Below, piece after piece: positions 53,606 to 62,871 of a stretch of DNA of 64,000 nucleotides. Each line of letters opens with the position of its first letter. The stretch's first letter is position 1. The position numbers and the translations under genes were made by a program. The DNA is from Candidatus Gastranaerophilales bacterium (GTDB taxonomy: Bacteria; Cyanobacteriota; Vampirovibrionia; Gastranaerophilales; Gastranaerophilaceae), in contig CAJUNK010000014.1 of assembly GCA_910587815.1 (NCBI GenBank), forward strand, positions 1 through 64,000, written 5' to 3'. The notes below the pieces were generated by a model. That model did no database searches. It was not told where the DNA came from and was given only the letters and a program-made list of their open reading frames with translations.

Positions 53606-54265
53606 ATGAGAATTTCAGGAATTTTTAATAATAATTTTTTAATTTCAAGCACAGGAATAAATGCTAAACAAAAACCAAACAAAGCAAAAACCCATAACAA
53701 TAATATTCAATTAAAGTTTCAAAATGATGAAGCTGATGTATTTATAAAAAAAGACAGCATTAAAAAACTGTATGATAAAAACGGAAATATTTCACTTGAA
53801 GCCGTTTACAAAGATGGAATACCATATAAAGATACTTGGTATGATTACAATGGAAAGGCACACTGGGTAAGGTATTATGACGGTTCACTTAATTTATCTA
53901 GAAATGTTTGGCATGATTGGAAAAAAGCACCCAAGATAGATTTTGAAAAAACTGAAGATGGTAAAACAACAAGAATGCATGCCCAGCCTGCTGTTTTAGC
54001 AAAAGGCCATAATAAAGGGAAAATTGGCGGATATAATTTAAGCATACGTGATAATGACGGACATCATATCCACAGTGATTTATACTCATACCCGGATGGA
54101 ACATTTGGTACTCAAAATGATTCTTATTTACCAGAAATGAAAGTTGCACTAACAGAGCTTTTAGAGCTGATTTCAAGTGAAGAATACAAAGACGATTTTG
54201 GCAGCTCTTATAAATTTAACAACGGTATAAAAAATGCAATAAAATATATAGAAAGCAAGGAATAA
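53606..54265 (+). CDS. Protein with a MORN-like middle region and a tagged-type start
   Basis: A 219-residue protein of unknown function. Opening MRISGIFNNNF is close to the M-x-I-N-S-I tag. The middle KLYDKNGNISLEAVYKDGIP followed by YKDTWYDYNGKAHW resembles MORN/YwqK-type antitoxin repeats. A His-rich stretch (DNDGHHIHSDLY) follows, then a helical C-terminus. AAGAGGGAGAAAAT precedes the ATG. Confidence 0.65.
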   Translation: MRISGIFNNNFLISSTGINAKQKPNKAKTHNNNIQLKFQNDEADVFIKKDSIKKLYDKNGNISLEAVYKDGIPYKDTWYDYNGKAHWVRYYDGSLNLSRNVWHDWKKAPKIDFEKTEDGKTTRMHAQPAVLAKGHNKGKIGGYNLSIRDNDGHHIHSDLYSYPDGTFGTQNDSYLPEMKVALTELLELISSEEYKDDFGSSYKFNNGIKNAIKYIESKE

Positions 54266-54283
54266 AACTATAATTTTAAAATT

Positions 54284-55183
54284 CTATCTGCTTAATTCCA
54301 CAGCTAGTTTTATGGCTTCCTTCATGCCTGTACAATCTGCAATGCCTTTTCCTGCAATATCATAGGCCGTGCCTGATGAGGGCGATGTTCTTATAATTTT
54401 AAGGCCAATTGTAGTATTTACAACCTTCTTAAAACATAATGCTTTCACAGGGCAAAGCCCCTGATCATGATAACTAGCCAAAATGCAGTCATATTCTTGT
54501 TTTTCACCATTTATATACTTTTCGCCCACATGTGCAAAGAGCCCATCTGCACTTAAAGGAGGAGTGATATCTATTCCAAAATCTTTTAATTTTGAAACAG
54601 CAGGAATCATTATTTCCTTTTCTTCGCTGCCTAAAATGCCATTTTCGCCAGCATGTGGATTTAGTGCGCAAAGTGCAAATTTTGGCTTTTTTATGCCGCA
54701 TTTTTCAATTAAAAATTTATTTGTTCGAAAAACTTTATCTATTATTAATTTTTCATCCAGTTTCACATCAGATAACGCCAAATGCCTTGTTAAAAGCAAC
54801 ACTCTTAAATCATCTGAAACAAATATCATCTCAGCTTTTGATTTTTCATCCCCTAAAAATTTTTCTAAAATTTCTGTTTGGCCTGAAAATTTATATCCTG
54901 ATTTATGCAATACTTCTTTAGAAACAGGTGCAGTTACAATAGCGCGAATTTTTCCCTCATTTGCAAGGGCACAGGCGGTTTTCAGCGTTTCATAACAAAA
55001 TTTACCATTATCAGATGAATCTATTTCAATAGTTTCATATTTTGTATCCAAAAAACAGTTTAAGTTTTTGCCAATAATTAAAATTTCATCATAAGGCAAG
55101 CCTAAACTATTTAAGGCCTTTATGGTAATTTCCTCGCCAATGCCAAGCAAATCTCCGGTTGTTATTGCAATTTTATTCTTCAT
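54284..55183 (-). CDS. PdxA-family 4-phosphate dehydrogenase (PdxA2-like)
   Basis: A 299-residue oxidative decarboxylase of the PdxA fold. Metal-binding histidines lie in LLTRHLALSD, ALNPHAGEN and ASYHDQGLCP. The start at 55183 is within the end of the upstream DUF1537 gene; the frame extends to a TTG at 55198. DUF1537-PdxA2 pairs are established in D-threonate/D-erythronate catabolism (4-phosphate dehydrogenase step), so that role is likely; pyridoxal phosphate synthesis (PdxA) is the alternative. Confidence 0.85.
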   Translation of the reverse strand: MKNKIAITTGDLLGIGEEITIKALNSLGLPYDEILIIGKNLNCFLDTKYETIEIDSSDNGKFCYETLKTACALANEGKIRAIVTAPVSKEVLHKSGYKFSGQTEILEKFLGDEKSKAEMIFVSDDLRVLLLTRHLALSDVKLDEKLIIDKVFRTNKFLIEKCGIKKPKFALCALNPHAGENGILGSEEKEIMIPAVSKLKDFGIDITPPLSADGLFAHVGEKYINGEKQEYDCILASYHDQGLCPVKALCFKKVVNTTIGLKIIRTSPSSGTAYDIAGKGIADCTGMKEAIKLAVELSR

Positions 55184-56489
55184 TAATATGGTGCTCAAAA
55201 TATTTAACTATATCAACCAAAGTGGCAGATGTACCAAAATTTCCAGATTTTGTCACCACAAGCTGTGCATTTGAATCCATACACAAAGGAATTGATGGCA
55301 ATATTGCATCTACAACCTGTAAGTATTCACAATTTAAAGCTTTTGAACATCTATATGATGTTTCGCCTCCAATTGTGATTAGAATAAATTCAGCCTTTTG
55401 TTTTATTTTTTGTGCTAGTTTTGCAAGATAATCAGTTATTCTTGTTGCAAGCTCTTCCTTTGATATACCTTCATCAATAAGCTTTCCTGCGGCATTTTCT
55501 TTTGACAGCTCTTCTCCTAAATCTGATACATGAACTGCAACAATGTAATCTTTTACAAGGTTTGCGGCAATTCTATCCACCAAACTATCCTCTACCCCAT
55601 TTAATATATCATCTAAACAAAGTGAGATAAAATAAGTGTTTTCAATATCTGTATCCATTTCAAGCTTTTTAATTTGTAAAGCAGTAAGAGATGTTTTTGA
55701 GCCTGAAAGAATTAATTTTGGAAGCAAGGGCACCTTTTTTTGAACAGGCGGCTTAATTTCTGAAAGCCATACCCCGCCAAGCGCATGGGCAAGGCCGGCA
55801 GAACCAGATGGCAAAATATTGTATGTACTTTTTTGCATAGCAAGCACAATCTGTTCAAAATCTACGGTAGAAACAGCATCCATCACAATAAGCTTTTTGC
55901 CTTCTGCTATTAATTCGTTTAATTTTAGGGCAATAGGCCCGGCACCTTTAGCAATGGTTTTCATCTCAATTGAACCAACAAGATCTGCCGCTTCTTCACT
56001 TAGTCCTCTTTTTAATATATCCGGAATATAAGAATCATAAATGGGAGCCTTAGGGTCTCTAGCAGCATCAGTTCGTTCAATTGGAATGCCCTTTAAAAGC
56101 TGATAACCGCCAATTGTAATTCTTCCTTCCTGAACGTATGCTGGCGCCACAATTGCTGCATCATATTCTGTGGCTTCAAGCATAGCAAGGGTTTCAACTG
56201 CAACATTTCCTCGCAAAGTTGAATCGATTTTTTTATAAAAATACTCTATTCCAAATTTTTCTTTTAAAAGCTTAACAGATTCAAATACAATTCTGCCAGC
56301 AGCTTCAGGGGCTGCATTTCTTGTTTCGTTACATAGTGCCCATGTTTCAACATTTAAATGATTTTCATTTAAAGAATTTGTATCAAGAATGATTTCAGTA
56401 TTAGAGCCTTTCATAAAAAACTGGAGCGCAGTATCATTTGCTCCGGTTAAATCATCCGCAACTATGCCGATAGAATTTGAAATCAACAT
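55173..56489 (-). CDS. DUF1537 four-carbon acid-sugar kinase
   Basis: A 438-residue kinase of the DUF1537 family that phosphorylates D-threonate or D-erythronate type acid sugars. N-terminal GIVADDLTGANDTALQF is the family signature, with KKIDSTLRGN in the middle and ITIGGETSYRCSKAL in the C-terminal nucleotide-binding part. It overlaps the downstream PdxA-family gene by 11 bases, so a two-gene operon. Confidence 0.9.
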   Translation of the reverse strand: MLISNSIGIVADDLTGANDTALQFFMKGSNTEIILDTNSLNENHLNVETWALCNETRNAAPEAAGRIVFESVKLLKEKFGIEYFYKKIDSTLRGNVAVETLAMLEATEYDAAIVAPAYVQEGRITIGGYQLLKGIPIERTDAARDPKAPIYDSYIPDILKRGLSEEAADLVGSIEMKTIAKGAGPIALKLNELIAEGKKLIVMDAVSTVDFEQIVLAMQKSTYNILPSGSAGLAHALGGVWLSEIKPPVQKKVPLLPKLILSGSKTSLTALQIKKLEMDTDIENTYFISLCLDDILNGVEDSLVDRIAANLVKDYIVAVHVSDLGEELSKENAAGKLIDEGISKEELATRITDYLAKLAQKIKQKAEFILITIGGETSYRCSKALNCEYLQVVDAILPSIPLCMDSNAQLVVTKSGNFGTSATLVDIVKYFEHHINEE

Positions 56490-56501
56490 AATAAAAAACC
56501 T

Positions 56502-56831
56502 TTAATTTTCGTCCTTTTTAGACCCCATAAGCCTTACATTATTACATCTTATTAAAAATCTTTCAGCAACTTCCCCATCAGGCGTCTGCCATTTGTTTAC
56601 AACCAATCTTCCTTCAACACCGACAAGCCGGCCTTTTTTCACCCATTCACCTGCAACTTCAGCCTGCTTATCCCAAACTTCAATATTAAACCAATCAGTT
56701 GTTTCTTCCTTGGTTCTTGAATCCCAACGATTTACAGCTAAAGAAAAAGTGGTTTTCACCTTTCCGCTGTCAAAATATTTCATTTCAGGATCCTGGCCTA
56801 CGCGCCCCACTACAACAACTGAATTTACCAT
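56502..56831 (-). CDS. ssb: Single-stranded DNA-binding protein, short C-terminus
   Basis: OB-fold protein that coats single-stranded DNA. 109 residues from the ATG at 56831 (MVNSVVVVGRVGQDPEM), which has GAGGATAAT just upstream; the frame extends ten codons further. It ends LMGSKKDEN and lacks the usual acidic DDDIPF tip that binds partner proteins. Upstream of the acid-sugar kinase on the same strand. Confidence 0.88.
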   Translation of the reverse strand: MVNSVVVVGRVGQDPEMKYFDSGKVKTTFSLAVNRWDSRTKEETTDWFNIEVWDKQAEVAGEWVKKGRLVGVEGRLVVNKWQTPDGEVAERFLIRCNNVRLMGSKKDEN

Positions 56832-56909
56832 TTTATTATCCTCTTTAAAGGTTGTGTTCATTTCTTTAAAAAGAATTATATTATTAACATGGTTTTAGTG
56901 CAATTAATT

Positions 56910-58712
56910 TTAAACATCTTCAGAAAATTCAAATACTACCTGATTTCTGCCATTTTTTTTCGCAACATACAAGCATTTATCAGCATATTCAATCAACTTT
57001 TCCGTTGTATCCCCATCAGCTGGCATGGAGGCAACTCCAAGGCTGATAGTAACATGGGTCCAATCCCCTGTTGCAAGTTCAAATTCTTTATTGCGCACAG
57101 CTTCGCAAATTTTATTTGCAGTTTTAATGGCATCTTCTTTATTTGTGTTTGTTAAAATAACAGACATTTCTTCTCCGCCATATCTGCAAGGGATATCTGT
57201 CGACCTTATATTTTTTTTAATAGTCTGTGCTACTTGTCTTAAAACAGCATCACCTGACTGATGACCGTATGTATCATTAAATTTTTTGAAAAAATCAATA
57301 TCAACCATGATTAAAGAAAATACACTGTTGTATCTTTTTGAAGCTCTAATATTGGCGCTCATCTGTTCTTGAAAATATCTGTGATTAAACATTTCTGTAA
57401 GCCCATCTGTTACAGCAAGCTTATATGTATGTTCATAATCCCTTGATGTTATTAAATATTTAACAACATAGGCAGCAGCAAATATTAAAATACTTAGTAT
57501 AATTGGTGCAATCAGGCTTATCCAAATGTTAAAAAACTTCATAAAAAGTAATGAAAGTATAAAATAACCAATGTTCAAGCCAAATAATAATAAAACAGAT
57601 TTTACTGGCGATTTAAAATTCATCACCCCAAAACCAACCAAAAACGCAATTAAAATTGAAATTAAAATATCAAAAACAGGATTTATTCTTTTTATAAAAT
57701 TATTATCCAAGATATTATTTAAAAACGTTGCCTGTACTTCAACACCTGGATATAAAGATGAAACAGGAGTACTTTTAATATCAGAAAGGCTATTTGCAGT
57801 AACACCTATAAAAACAATTTTACCCTTTAAATTTTTATCTAAAAATGCTCTGTCACTCTTTTTAATTGCAGCAGATATTTCCCATAAAGGAATATAATTA
57901 AAGCTCCACTGAGGGCCATACCAATTCAAAATAAGCTTGCCGTCGTTGTTTAAAGGCAGTGTATGTTTATTATCTAAAACAATTTCGCCCTTTTTATTCA
58001 TCTTAAATTTACTATTATTCAGTCCTAAATAATCAAGCCCTGAAAGCAAAGTTAGATGTTTATAATATGCTCCATCATAATATAAAAAAGGTATCATAGT
58101 GCGAATTACACCATCATCATCTCTGTGCACATTTATAAAACCTATATTTTTTGTGCCATTTAAAATTTCATCAATAATTTTTCTACAGTTTGAATATACT
58201 AAATCAGGATTATTTTTTATTAAAAAATCACCTTCAATATTATTTTGCAAATGCAAAGGCAAATTTGGAGGAATCCTTACTTCTTTTGAATAGTTATCAA
58301 AATTTATTGGAGCATAAACATTTTTATTATTTTTAACAGCATTTATTAATTCTAAATCTGAATTCCCGTCAGATGCAAATCTTTTTAAAAACAAAATATC
58401 AAATACTAAAGCAGAAGGGTCTGAAGGTTCCAAATCCTTAATTAATTTTGCCCAAAAAACCCTCGGCGCAGGCCATGCACCATATCTATCCACAATATAT
58501 TCATAACTTGCATCATCAACATCTATAATAACTATTTCATCAGATACCTTTGCATATTTTGAAATAATACTCTGTCTCAAATCAAAGGTTTTATTTTCAA
58601 TACCAGATAAAAAACTTCTAAAAGATGGTATTTGAATTAAATACAAAAACACACCTAAAACAAGGGCAGAGGCTAAAACATAGGCAAATTTAATCCAAAC
58701 TTTTTTGTCCAT
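56910..58712 (-). CDS. CHASE2-GGDEF diguanylate cyclase
   Basis: A 600-residue membrane protein that senses an extracytoplasmic signal and makes cyclic-di-GMP. An N-terminal membrane helix (about 8-28) is followed by a periplasmic CHASE2 domain (IVIIDVDDASYEYI, FVGIT-like FIGVTANSLSDI), three membrane helices (about 345-430), and a C-terminal GGDEF domain: TDGLTEMFNHRYF, GGEEM in CRYGGEEMSVIL, and an RSTD inhibitory I-site five residues before it. GGEEM still has the catalytic residues. Confidence 0.93.
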   Translation of the reverse strand: MDKKVWIKFAYVLASALVLGVFLYLIQIPSFRSFLSGIENKTFDLRQSIISKYAKVSDEIVIIDVDDASYEYIVDRYGAWPAPRVFWAKLIKDLEPSDPSALVFDILFLKRFASDGNSDLELINAVKNNKNVYAPINFDNYSKEVRIPPNLPLHLQNNIEGDFLIKNNPDLVYSNCRKIIDEILNGTKNIGFINVHRDDDGVIRTMIPFLYYDGAYYKHLTLLSGLDYLGLNNSKFKMNKKGEIVLDNKHTLPLNNDGKLILNWYGPQWSFNYIPLWEISAAIKKSDRAFLDKNLKGKIVFIGVTANSLSDIKSTPVSSLYPGVEVQATFLNNILDNNFIKRINPVFDILISILIAFLVGFGVMNFKSPVKSVLLLFGLNIGYFILSLLFMKFFNIWISLIAPIILSILIFAAAYVVKYLITSRDYEHTYKLAVTDGLTEMFNHRYFQEQMSANIRASKRYNSVFSLIMVDIDFFKKFNDTYGHQSGDAVLRQVAQTIKKNIRSTDIPCRYGGEEMSVILTNTNKEDAIKTANKICEAVRNKEFELATGDWTHVTISLGVASMPADGDTTEKLIEYADKCLYVAKKNGRNQVVFEFSEDV

Positions 58713-58896
58713 AACAATAGTTCAATTCTTTTTGAAATTCCATTTCATCTATTATATTACAAACGGGATTTAGACCGTTAAATTTAATCTCAATATTATG
58801 TTTAAATAAAAATTTTAAAAGATTATCTGTAGCATCAAATGCAGACATTGAATAATCAGACAAATATTTTAAAAGACATTTCTCATTTGTGTTCAT
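58690..58896 (-). CDS. Small protein overlapping the cyclase start
   Basis: A 68-residue protein starting MNTNEKCLLKYLSDYS; the frame extends 13 codons upstream. Not a family I recognise. It overlaps the diguanylate cyclase gene by 23 bases, so it may be its translationally coupled partner, but there is no strong binding site. Low confidence. Confidence 0.4.
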   Translation of the reverse strand: MNTNEKCLLKYLSDYSMSAFDATDNLLKFLFKHNIEIKFNGLNPVCNIIDEMEFQKELNYCYGQKSLD

Positions 58897-59006
58897 AAAA
58901 TAAATTGTCTTATATTTAAGTTTTTTTAAAATCAACCTAAAAGAGGAAATTATATAGAAATGTAAAGAAATACATCTAAAGATTAAACTCTGTAGAATTA
59001 TTCAAT

Positions 59007-60305
59007 TTAAGACCCTGCAAGCACAATTGTGAAATCCCTGGCTGCTTTGTTTAAACCAATTGGGTCATATACAGTTTGCTTTTCTTTCATATCAGGAATT
59101 GTCTTTTTTAAACTGGAAATTGTATCATTTGGTAAATCCAAATTATGAATTGCAATATGATCATGACCTAATTTCGAACCTAGGCGCATATTTACATTGA
59201 ATCCGCTATTTTCAAGGGCGGTTTTTAAATCCATAGCTTTTGCTTCCATATTGGATGTATATAAAATACCAACTGAAATTGGCCCACTTAAAGCTTTTGG
59301 CCTATCCCTATAAACAAGCTTATTTATAATGTCCTGGGTTTTTACAGGATCCAATATCCAATAACTGATGCTGCCGCGCTGGGATGGAGACCCAGGAAGT
59401 GTTGCCACCTGAACTGTTGACATATCAACACTTTTTGCAAGAGCAGCATATTGAGATAGTTCATAAACAGATAAATCCGTTAAAATATACTTTGGCATCA
59501 CCTTTAAAACTTCAGGTATTTTAACCAATACTTGCGGGTCTTTCAACCTTGCGCCAAGCGCATTGAAAAACCATTGCTGACGTCTTATTCTGCCAATATC
59601 ACCAAGGGCATCTTTTCTAAAGCGCATATACCCTTCTGCTTCTTTTCCGGTTAAAACTCTGTCACCCTTTGGAAGATTTATATGCAAACCGCCCGCAGTA
59701 TCGTTATAATACATATCTTTTTCAATATATATTGGAAGCCCGCCTATTGTATCTATAAATTTAACAAGACCCTGATTAGAAAGAACCAAATAATGGTCAA
59801 CCCTCACACCAAAAGTTTCTTCCACGGTTTTTACGGTTAAATTTATACCGCCATAAGCAAATGCATGGTTTATTTTATCGGGTTTTGTTCTGTCTGCTAT
59901 ATATACTTTACTATCTCTTGGAATTGATATAACATTAACATTTCTGCCATGGGGTGCTATACTCACTAAAAGCATTGCATCAGAACGATTTCCTTTAAAA
60001 GGGTCGCCCTCGTTTTCAGCAGCATCCACCCCCATAACAAGGATATTTTGTCTTCTTGGTGAAAAAGGCAAAGAAAACTCTACGCGCTTTTCAGGATCTA
60101 CAACCCTTTCAGCTAATGTTCCCATATCACCCATAAAAACAGCAAATTCGCTTCTATATAAAACAATTGCAACAACCATAAGAATTAAGAGGCTTCCAAA
60201 AAAAGATTTAAAGAAGCTTCCTGCTATATTTTGATTTGAAGTTTTTCTCCTCACAGGCCGAATCGGCGTTCTGTATGCATTTTTAGAATCATATAGCTGG
60301 TTCAT
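59007..60305 (-). CDS. LytR-CpsA-Psr family protein
   Basis: A 432-residue LCP enzyme that transfers a glycan from a lipid carrier to peptidoglycan or a similar acceptor outside the membrane. A membrane helix lies near 33-50. LCP signature: LVMGVDAAEN, GNRSDAMLLVSI, SIPRDSKV, KINHAFAYGG and RFRKDALGDIGRIRRQQ. The C-terminal LytR_C-like domain (SVGILYTSNMEAKAMDLKTA) follows. In this lineage the acceptor is unknown. Confidence 0.92.
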   Translation of the reverse strand: MNQLYDSKNAYRTPIRPVRRKTSNQNIAGSFFKSFFGSLLILMVVAIVLYRSEFAVFMGDMGTLAERVVDPEKRVEFSLPFSPRRQNILVMGVDAAENEGDPFKGNRSDAMLLVSIAPHGRNVNVISIPRDSKVYIADRTKPDKINHAFAYGGINLTVKTVEETFGVRVDHYLVLSNQGLVKFIDTIGGLPIYIEKDMYYNDTAGGLHINLPKGDRVLTGKEAEGYMRFRKDALGDIGRIRRQQWFFNALGARLKDPQVLVKIPEVLKVMPKYILTDLSVYELSQYAALAKSVDMSTVQVATLPGSPSQRGSISYWILDPVKTQDIINKLVYRDRPKALSGPISVGILYTSNMEAKAMDLKTALENSGFNVNMRLGSKLGHDHIAIHNLDLPNDTISSLKKTIPDMKEKQTVYDPIGLNKAARDFTIVLAGS

Positions 60306-60437
60306 ATATTAATAACTCATTGTTTTTTTTAAGCATTCACTTTACCAAAAGATTATACTTTAAAAATATTCAGTTGCAAAACAAATTAAATAAATGTTAC
60401 CATTTTATTGTATATAAAAGGAAATTTATAAAGACTT

Positions 60438-61007
60438 ATGATAAGAATATTTTTAGCAGCATTACTTTTATTTTCAGGCATGTTTATAAATACTTTAAAC
60501 GCAGAAGAATTAGATATTAAATCTCAGGCTTTTGCTCTTTACAATACAAATAATCAAAATGAAGCTTTAGAACTTTTAAACAGCTTATCTACAGAACAAA
60601 AAGACAGTGAGGTTTTTGTAATAATTGCAAACATTTATGAAGATAAAAAAGAAATAAACAAAGCAATTGAAAACTTAAACAAAGCATTGCTGATAAACCC
60701 TGAATATTATAAAGCCTATTACAATTTAGGATGCATCTTTTTAGATAAAAAAGCCTACGAGCTTGCAGAACAAAATTTACTTTTATCCATTAAATATAAC
60801 AAAGATTTTGCCTATTCTTATTATAATTTAGGCACATTATATCTAAAAACAGGAGATTACAAAAAAGCAAAGAAAAATTTCCTAAAAGCCATATTCTTAA
60901 AAAACAACGAAAAGGATTTCTATTTAAACCTTGCTTATACTTATAAAAATTTAGGCAAAGAAAAAGAAGCTAAAAAATTAATTGAAATTTACAATAACGG
61001 CAATTAA
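60438..61007 (+). CDS. Exported TPR-repeat protein
   Basis: A 189-residue protein with a signal peptide (1-22, ending LNA-E) and four TPR units, for example YKAYYNLGCIFLDKKAYELA and YSYYNLGTLYLKTGDYKKA. Likely a periplasmic assembly or scaffold factor. AAAGGAAATT upstream of the ATG. 58 bases before bioB. Confidence 0.85.
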   Translation: MIRIFLAALLLFSGMFINTLNAEELDIKSQAFALYNTNNQNEALELLNSLSTEQKDSEVFVIIANIYEDKKEINKAIENLNKALLINPEYYKAYYNLGCIFLDKKAYELAEQNLLLSIKYNKDFAYSYYNLGTLYLKTGDYKKAKKNFLKAIFLKNNEKDFYLNLAYTYKNLGKEKEAKKLIEIYNNGN

Positions 61008-61065
61008 AGAAATTTTTGCACTATAATTATTCCTATAAACAACTTTTAAAGCGAGGCAATAAATT

Positions 61066-61995
61066 ATGAGTGCAATTAATACAAAATACACAGATAAAGA
61101 ACTTTTAGAACTTTACAATTTACCTTTAGAAGAATTATTAAACGAAGCAAAAAAATATAATTCTGATACCGTTGAATTTTGTTCCCTTATTAGCGCAAGA
61201 ACAGGCAAATGTTCTGAAAGCTGTAAATATTGCGCACAAAGTTCTTATTATATGACAGATATTTTTACCCACCCTTTGGTAAAAATTGAAGATGTTATAA
61301 ATACGGCAAATGAAGCCAAAAAAAACGGCGCAACAAGGTTTGCAATAGTAACATCAGGTAGAGGGCCATCTAGTGCTGACATGCCTGTTATGTGCAATAT
61401 GATAAAAGAAATTAACAAACTTGGCCTAAAAAGCTGCGCTTCACTTGGTCTTTTAAATAAAGAAAAAGCGCAACAATTTAAAGAAGCAGGTTTGGTGCGT
61501 TATCATCATAATATTAATACATCAAGAAGCTACCACCCCTCAATTACAACCACACATACTTTTGAAGATAGAATTAATACAATAAATAATATTAAAGAAG
61601 CAGGGATTGAAATATGCTCAGGCGTTATTATTGGAATGGGCGAAAGCATAGAACAGAGAATAGAAATGGCGCAAAATTTAGCAGAAATTCAGCCAAATTC
61701 TATCCCTGTAAACTTTTTAACCCCAATCAAAGGAACGCCTTTTGAAAATTATGAAGATAAAATTGATGAAGAAAATATTTTAAGAACATTATCTGTAATT
61801 AAAATTGCAAACCCAAATTCTGTTGTGCGTTTTGCGGGCGGCAGAAAATTAAGATTGAGCAGAGAAAATATGGAAAAAGCCTTAAATTACGCAGTAAATG
61901 GCATTCTTATTGGAAATTATTTAACCACAATCGGCATAGAACCGGATGAAGATATCAAAACACTTGAAAAACTAGGAAAAAAACTTTATGTATGA
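61066..61995 (+). CDS. bioB: Biotin synthase
   Basis: Radical-SAM enzyme that inserts sulfur into dethiobiotin. 309 residues; the [4Fe-4S] motif CxxxCxxC is C49-SES-C53-KY-C56 in GKCSESCKYCAQSS. RYHHNINTSRSYHP and FAGGRKLRLSREN are family signatures, and NFLTPIKGTPFEN follows. GCGAGGCAATAAATT precedes the ATG. Overlaps ruvA by 8 bases. bioD is at 0.3 kb; other bio genes are absent. Confidence 0.97.
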   Translation: MSAINTKYTDKELLELYNLPLEELLNEAKKYNSDTVEFCSLISARTGKCSESCKYCAQSSYYMTDIFTHPLVKIEDVINTANEAKKNGATRFAIVTSGRGPSSADMPVMCNMIKEINKLGLKSCASLGLLNKEKAQQFKEAGLVRYHHNINTSRSYHPSITTTHTFEDRINTINNIKEAGIEICSGVIIGMGESIEQRIEMAQNLAEIQPNSIPVNFLTPIKGTPFENYEDKIDEENILRTLSVIKIANPNSVVRFAGGRKLRLSRENMEKALNYAVNGILIGNYLTTIGIEPDEDIKTLEKLGKKLYV

Positions 61996-62614
61996 TTATA
62001 TAAAAGGAATTTTAATATTTAAAAATTCTGAAAATGCAGTCATTGAAAATAATGGCATTGGATACAGATTTTTAATAAATTCAAGAACTTCAGCTGCTTT
62101 AGGTGAAATTAATGATGAGATAAAATTATACACAAAACTAATCCATAGAGAAGATGTAATGCTTATTTGCGGTTTTAAACAAAAGGAAGACAGAGCAATT
62201 TTTGATATTTTAACCTCTGTCTCAGGAATAGGCACAAAGGTTGGAATGGTTTTATTGGATGAATTTTCAGGTTCTGAATTAATAAATGCAGTGCTTGAAG
62301 GGGATTATAAATTAATTTCGCGCGCAAAGGGCGTGGGGCCAAAGCTTGCACAGAAAATAATTTTAGAGTTGAAAGGAAAACTTACAAATCAAGATGTAAT
62401 ATCAAATATTATGGAAGATAAGATGCAAAGTATTTCTAATTCAGCATCAAAACTTTCAAAAGAAACAATAAAAGAAGTGCAGACAATATTACAGTCCCTT
62501 GGCTACAGTCAAAATGAATATATGAATGCAATTGAACACTGCGCTGGTGTTTTAAAAGAACAAACAAGCGAAGAATTGTTAAAAGAAACACTAAAAATAT
62601 TATCAAACGGGTAA
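61988..62614 (+). CDS. ruvA: Holliday junction branch migration protein RuvA
   Basis: Tetrameric junction-binding protein that works with RuvB in recombination. 208 residues: OB-fold MYDYIKGILIF, the HhH region VSGIGTKVGMVLLDEF and GVGPKLAQKIILELKGKL, and a C-terminal helical domain. Coupled to bioB through an 8-base overlap, an unusual pairing. Confidence 0.95.
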   Translation: MYDYIKGILIFKNSENAVIENNGIGYRFLINSRTSAALGEINDEIKLYTKLIHREDVMLICGFKQKEDRAIFDILTSVSGIGTKVGMVLLDEFSGSELINAVLEGDYKLISRAKGVGPKLAQKIILELKGKLTNQDVISNIMEDKMQSISNSASKLSKETIKEVQTILQSLGYSQNEYMNAIEHCAGVLKEQTSEELLKETLKILSNG

Positions 62615-62620
62615 AGATTA

Positions 62621-62629
62621 TGATATAAT
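62621..62629 (+). promoter_or_regulatory. Extended -10 before the 22-residue peptide
   Basis: TGATATAAT right after the ruvA stop, about 88 bases before the small ORF. No good -35. Same 9-mer as before apt and the prepilin. Confidence 0.4.
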
Positions 62630-62716
62630 TTTCTCGGGCAAATCCTATAAACCACCCAATCTTCCTTCACGACATTACTGCAAGATGAAAGTTGGAAGAA
62701 AGGAGGTGATAAGAGA

Positions 62717-62785
62717 ATGGTTATTAGCGAAAAAGCGCTATTTCTTATCTTTTTGATAATCATAGCGCTTAAAATAACACTCTAA
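62717..62785 (+). CDS. 22-residue membrane peptide, possible type I toxin
   Basis: A small ORF with codons for MVISEKALFLIFLIIIALKI followed by Thr-Leu and TAA. Hydrophobic single membrane helix, ending with one Lys near the C-terminus. AGGAGGTGAT (62701-62710) is a perfect match to the anti-Shine-Dalgarno, six bases before the ATG. A palindrome AGCGCTAT / ATAGCGCT lies inside the ORF and a terminator hairpin follows. It resembles small hydrophobic type I toxins (holin-like peptides), but the antisense RNA is not proven. Between ruvA and glgA. Confidence 0.6.
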   Translation: MVISEKALFLIFLIIIALKITL

Positions 62786-62796
62786 GGGTTTTTAAA

Positions 62797-62816
62797 GGAC
62801 AGGGGGCAACCTGTCC
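62797..62816 (+). terminator. Terminator after the 22-residue peptide
   Basis: GGACAGG (62797-62803) / CCTGTCC (62810-62816), 7-bp stem and 6-base loop, 11 bases after the stop. Confidence 0.65.
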
Positions 62817-62871
62817 GCCCTAATTATATTATAACTTATTTATAGCGGATTGCAATATAGAGGGGTAGAAT

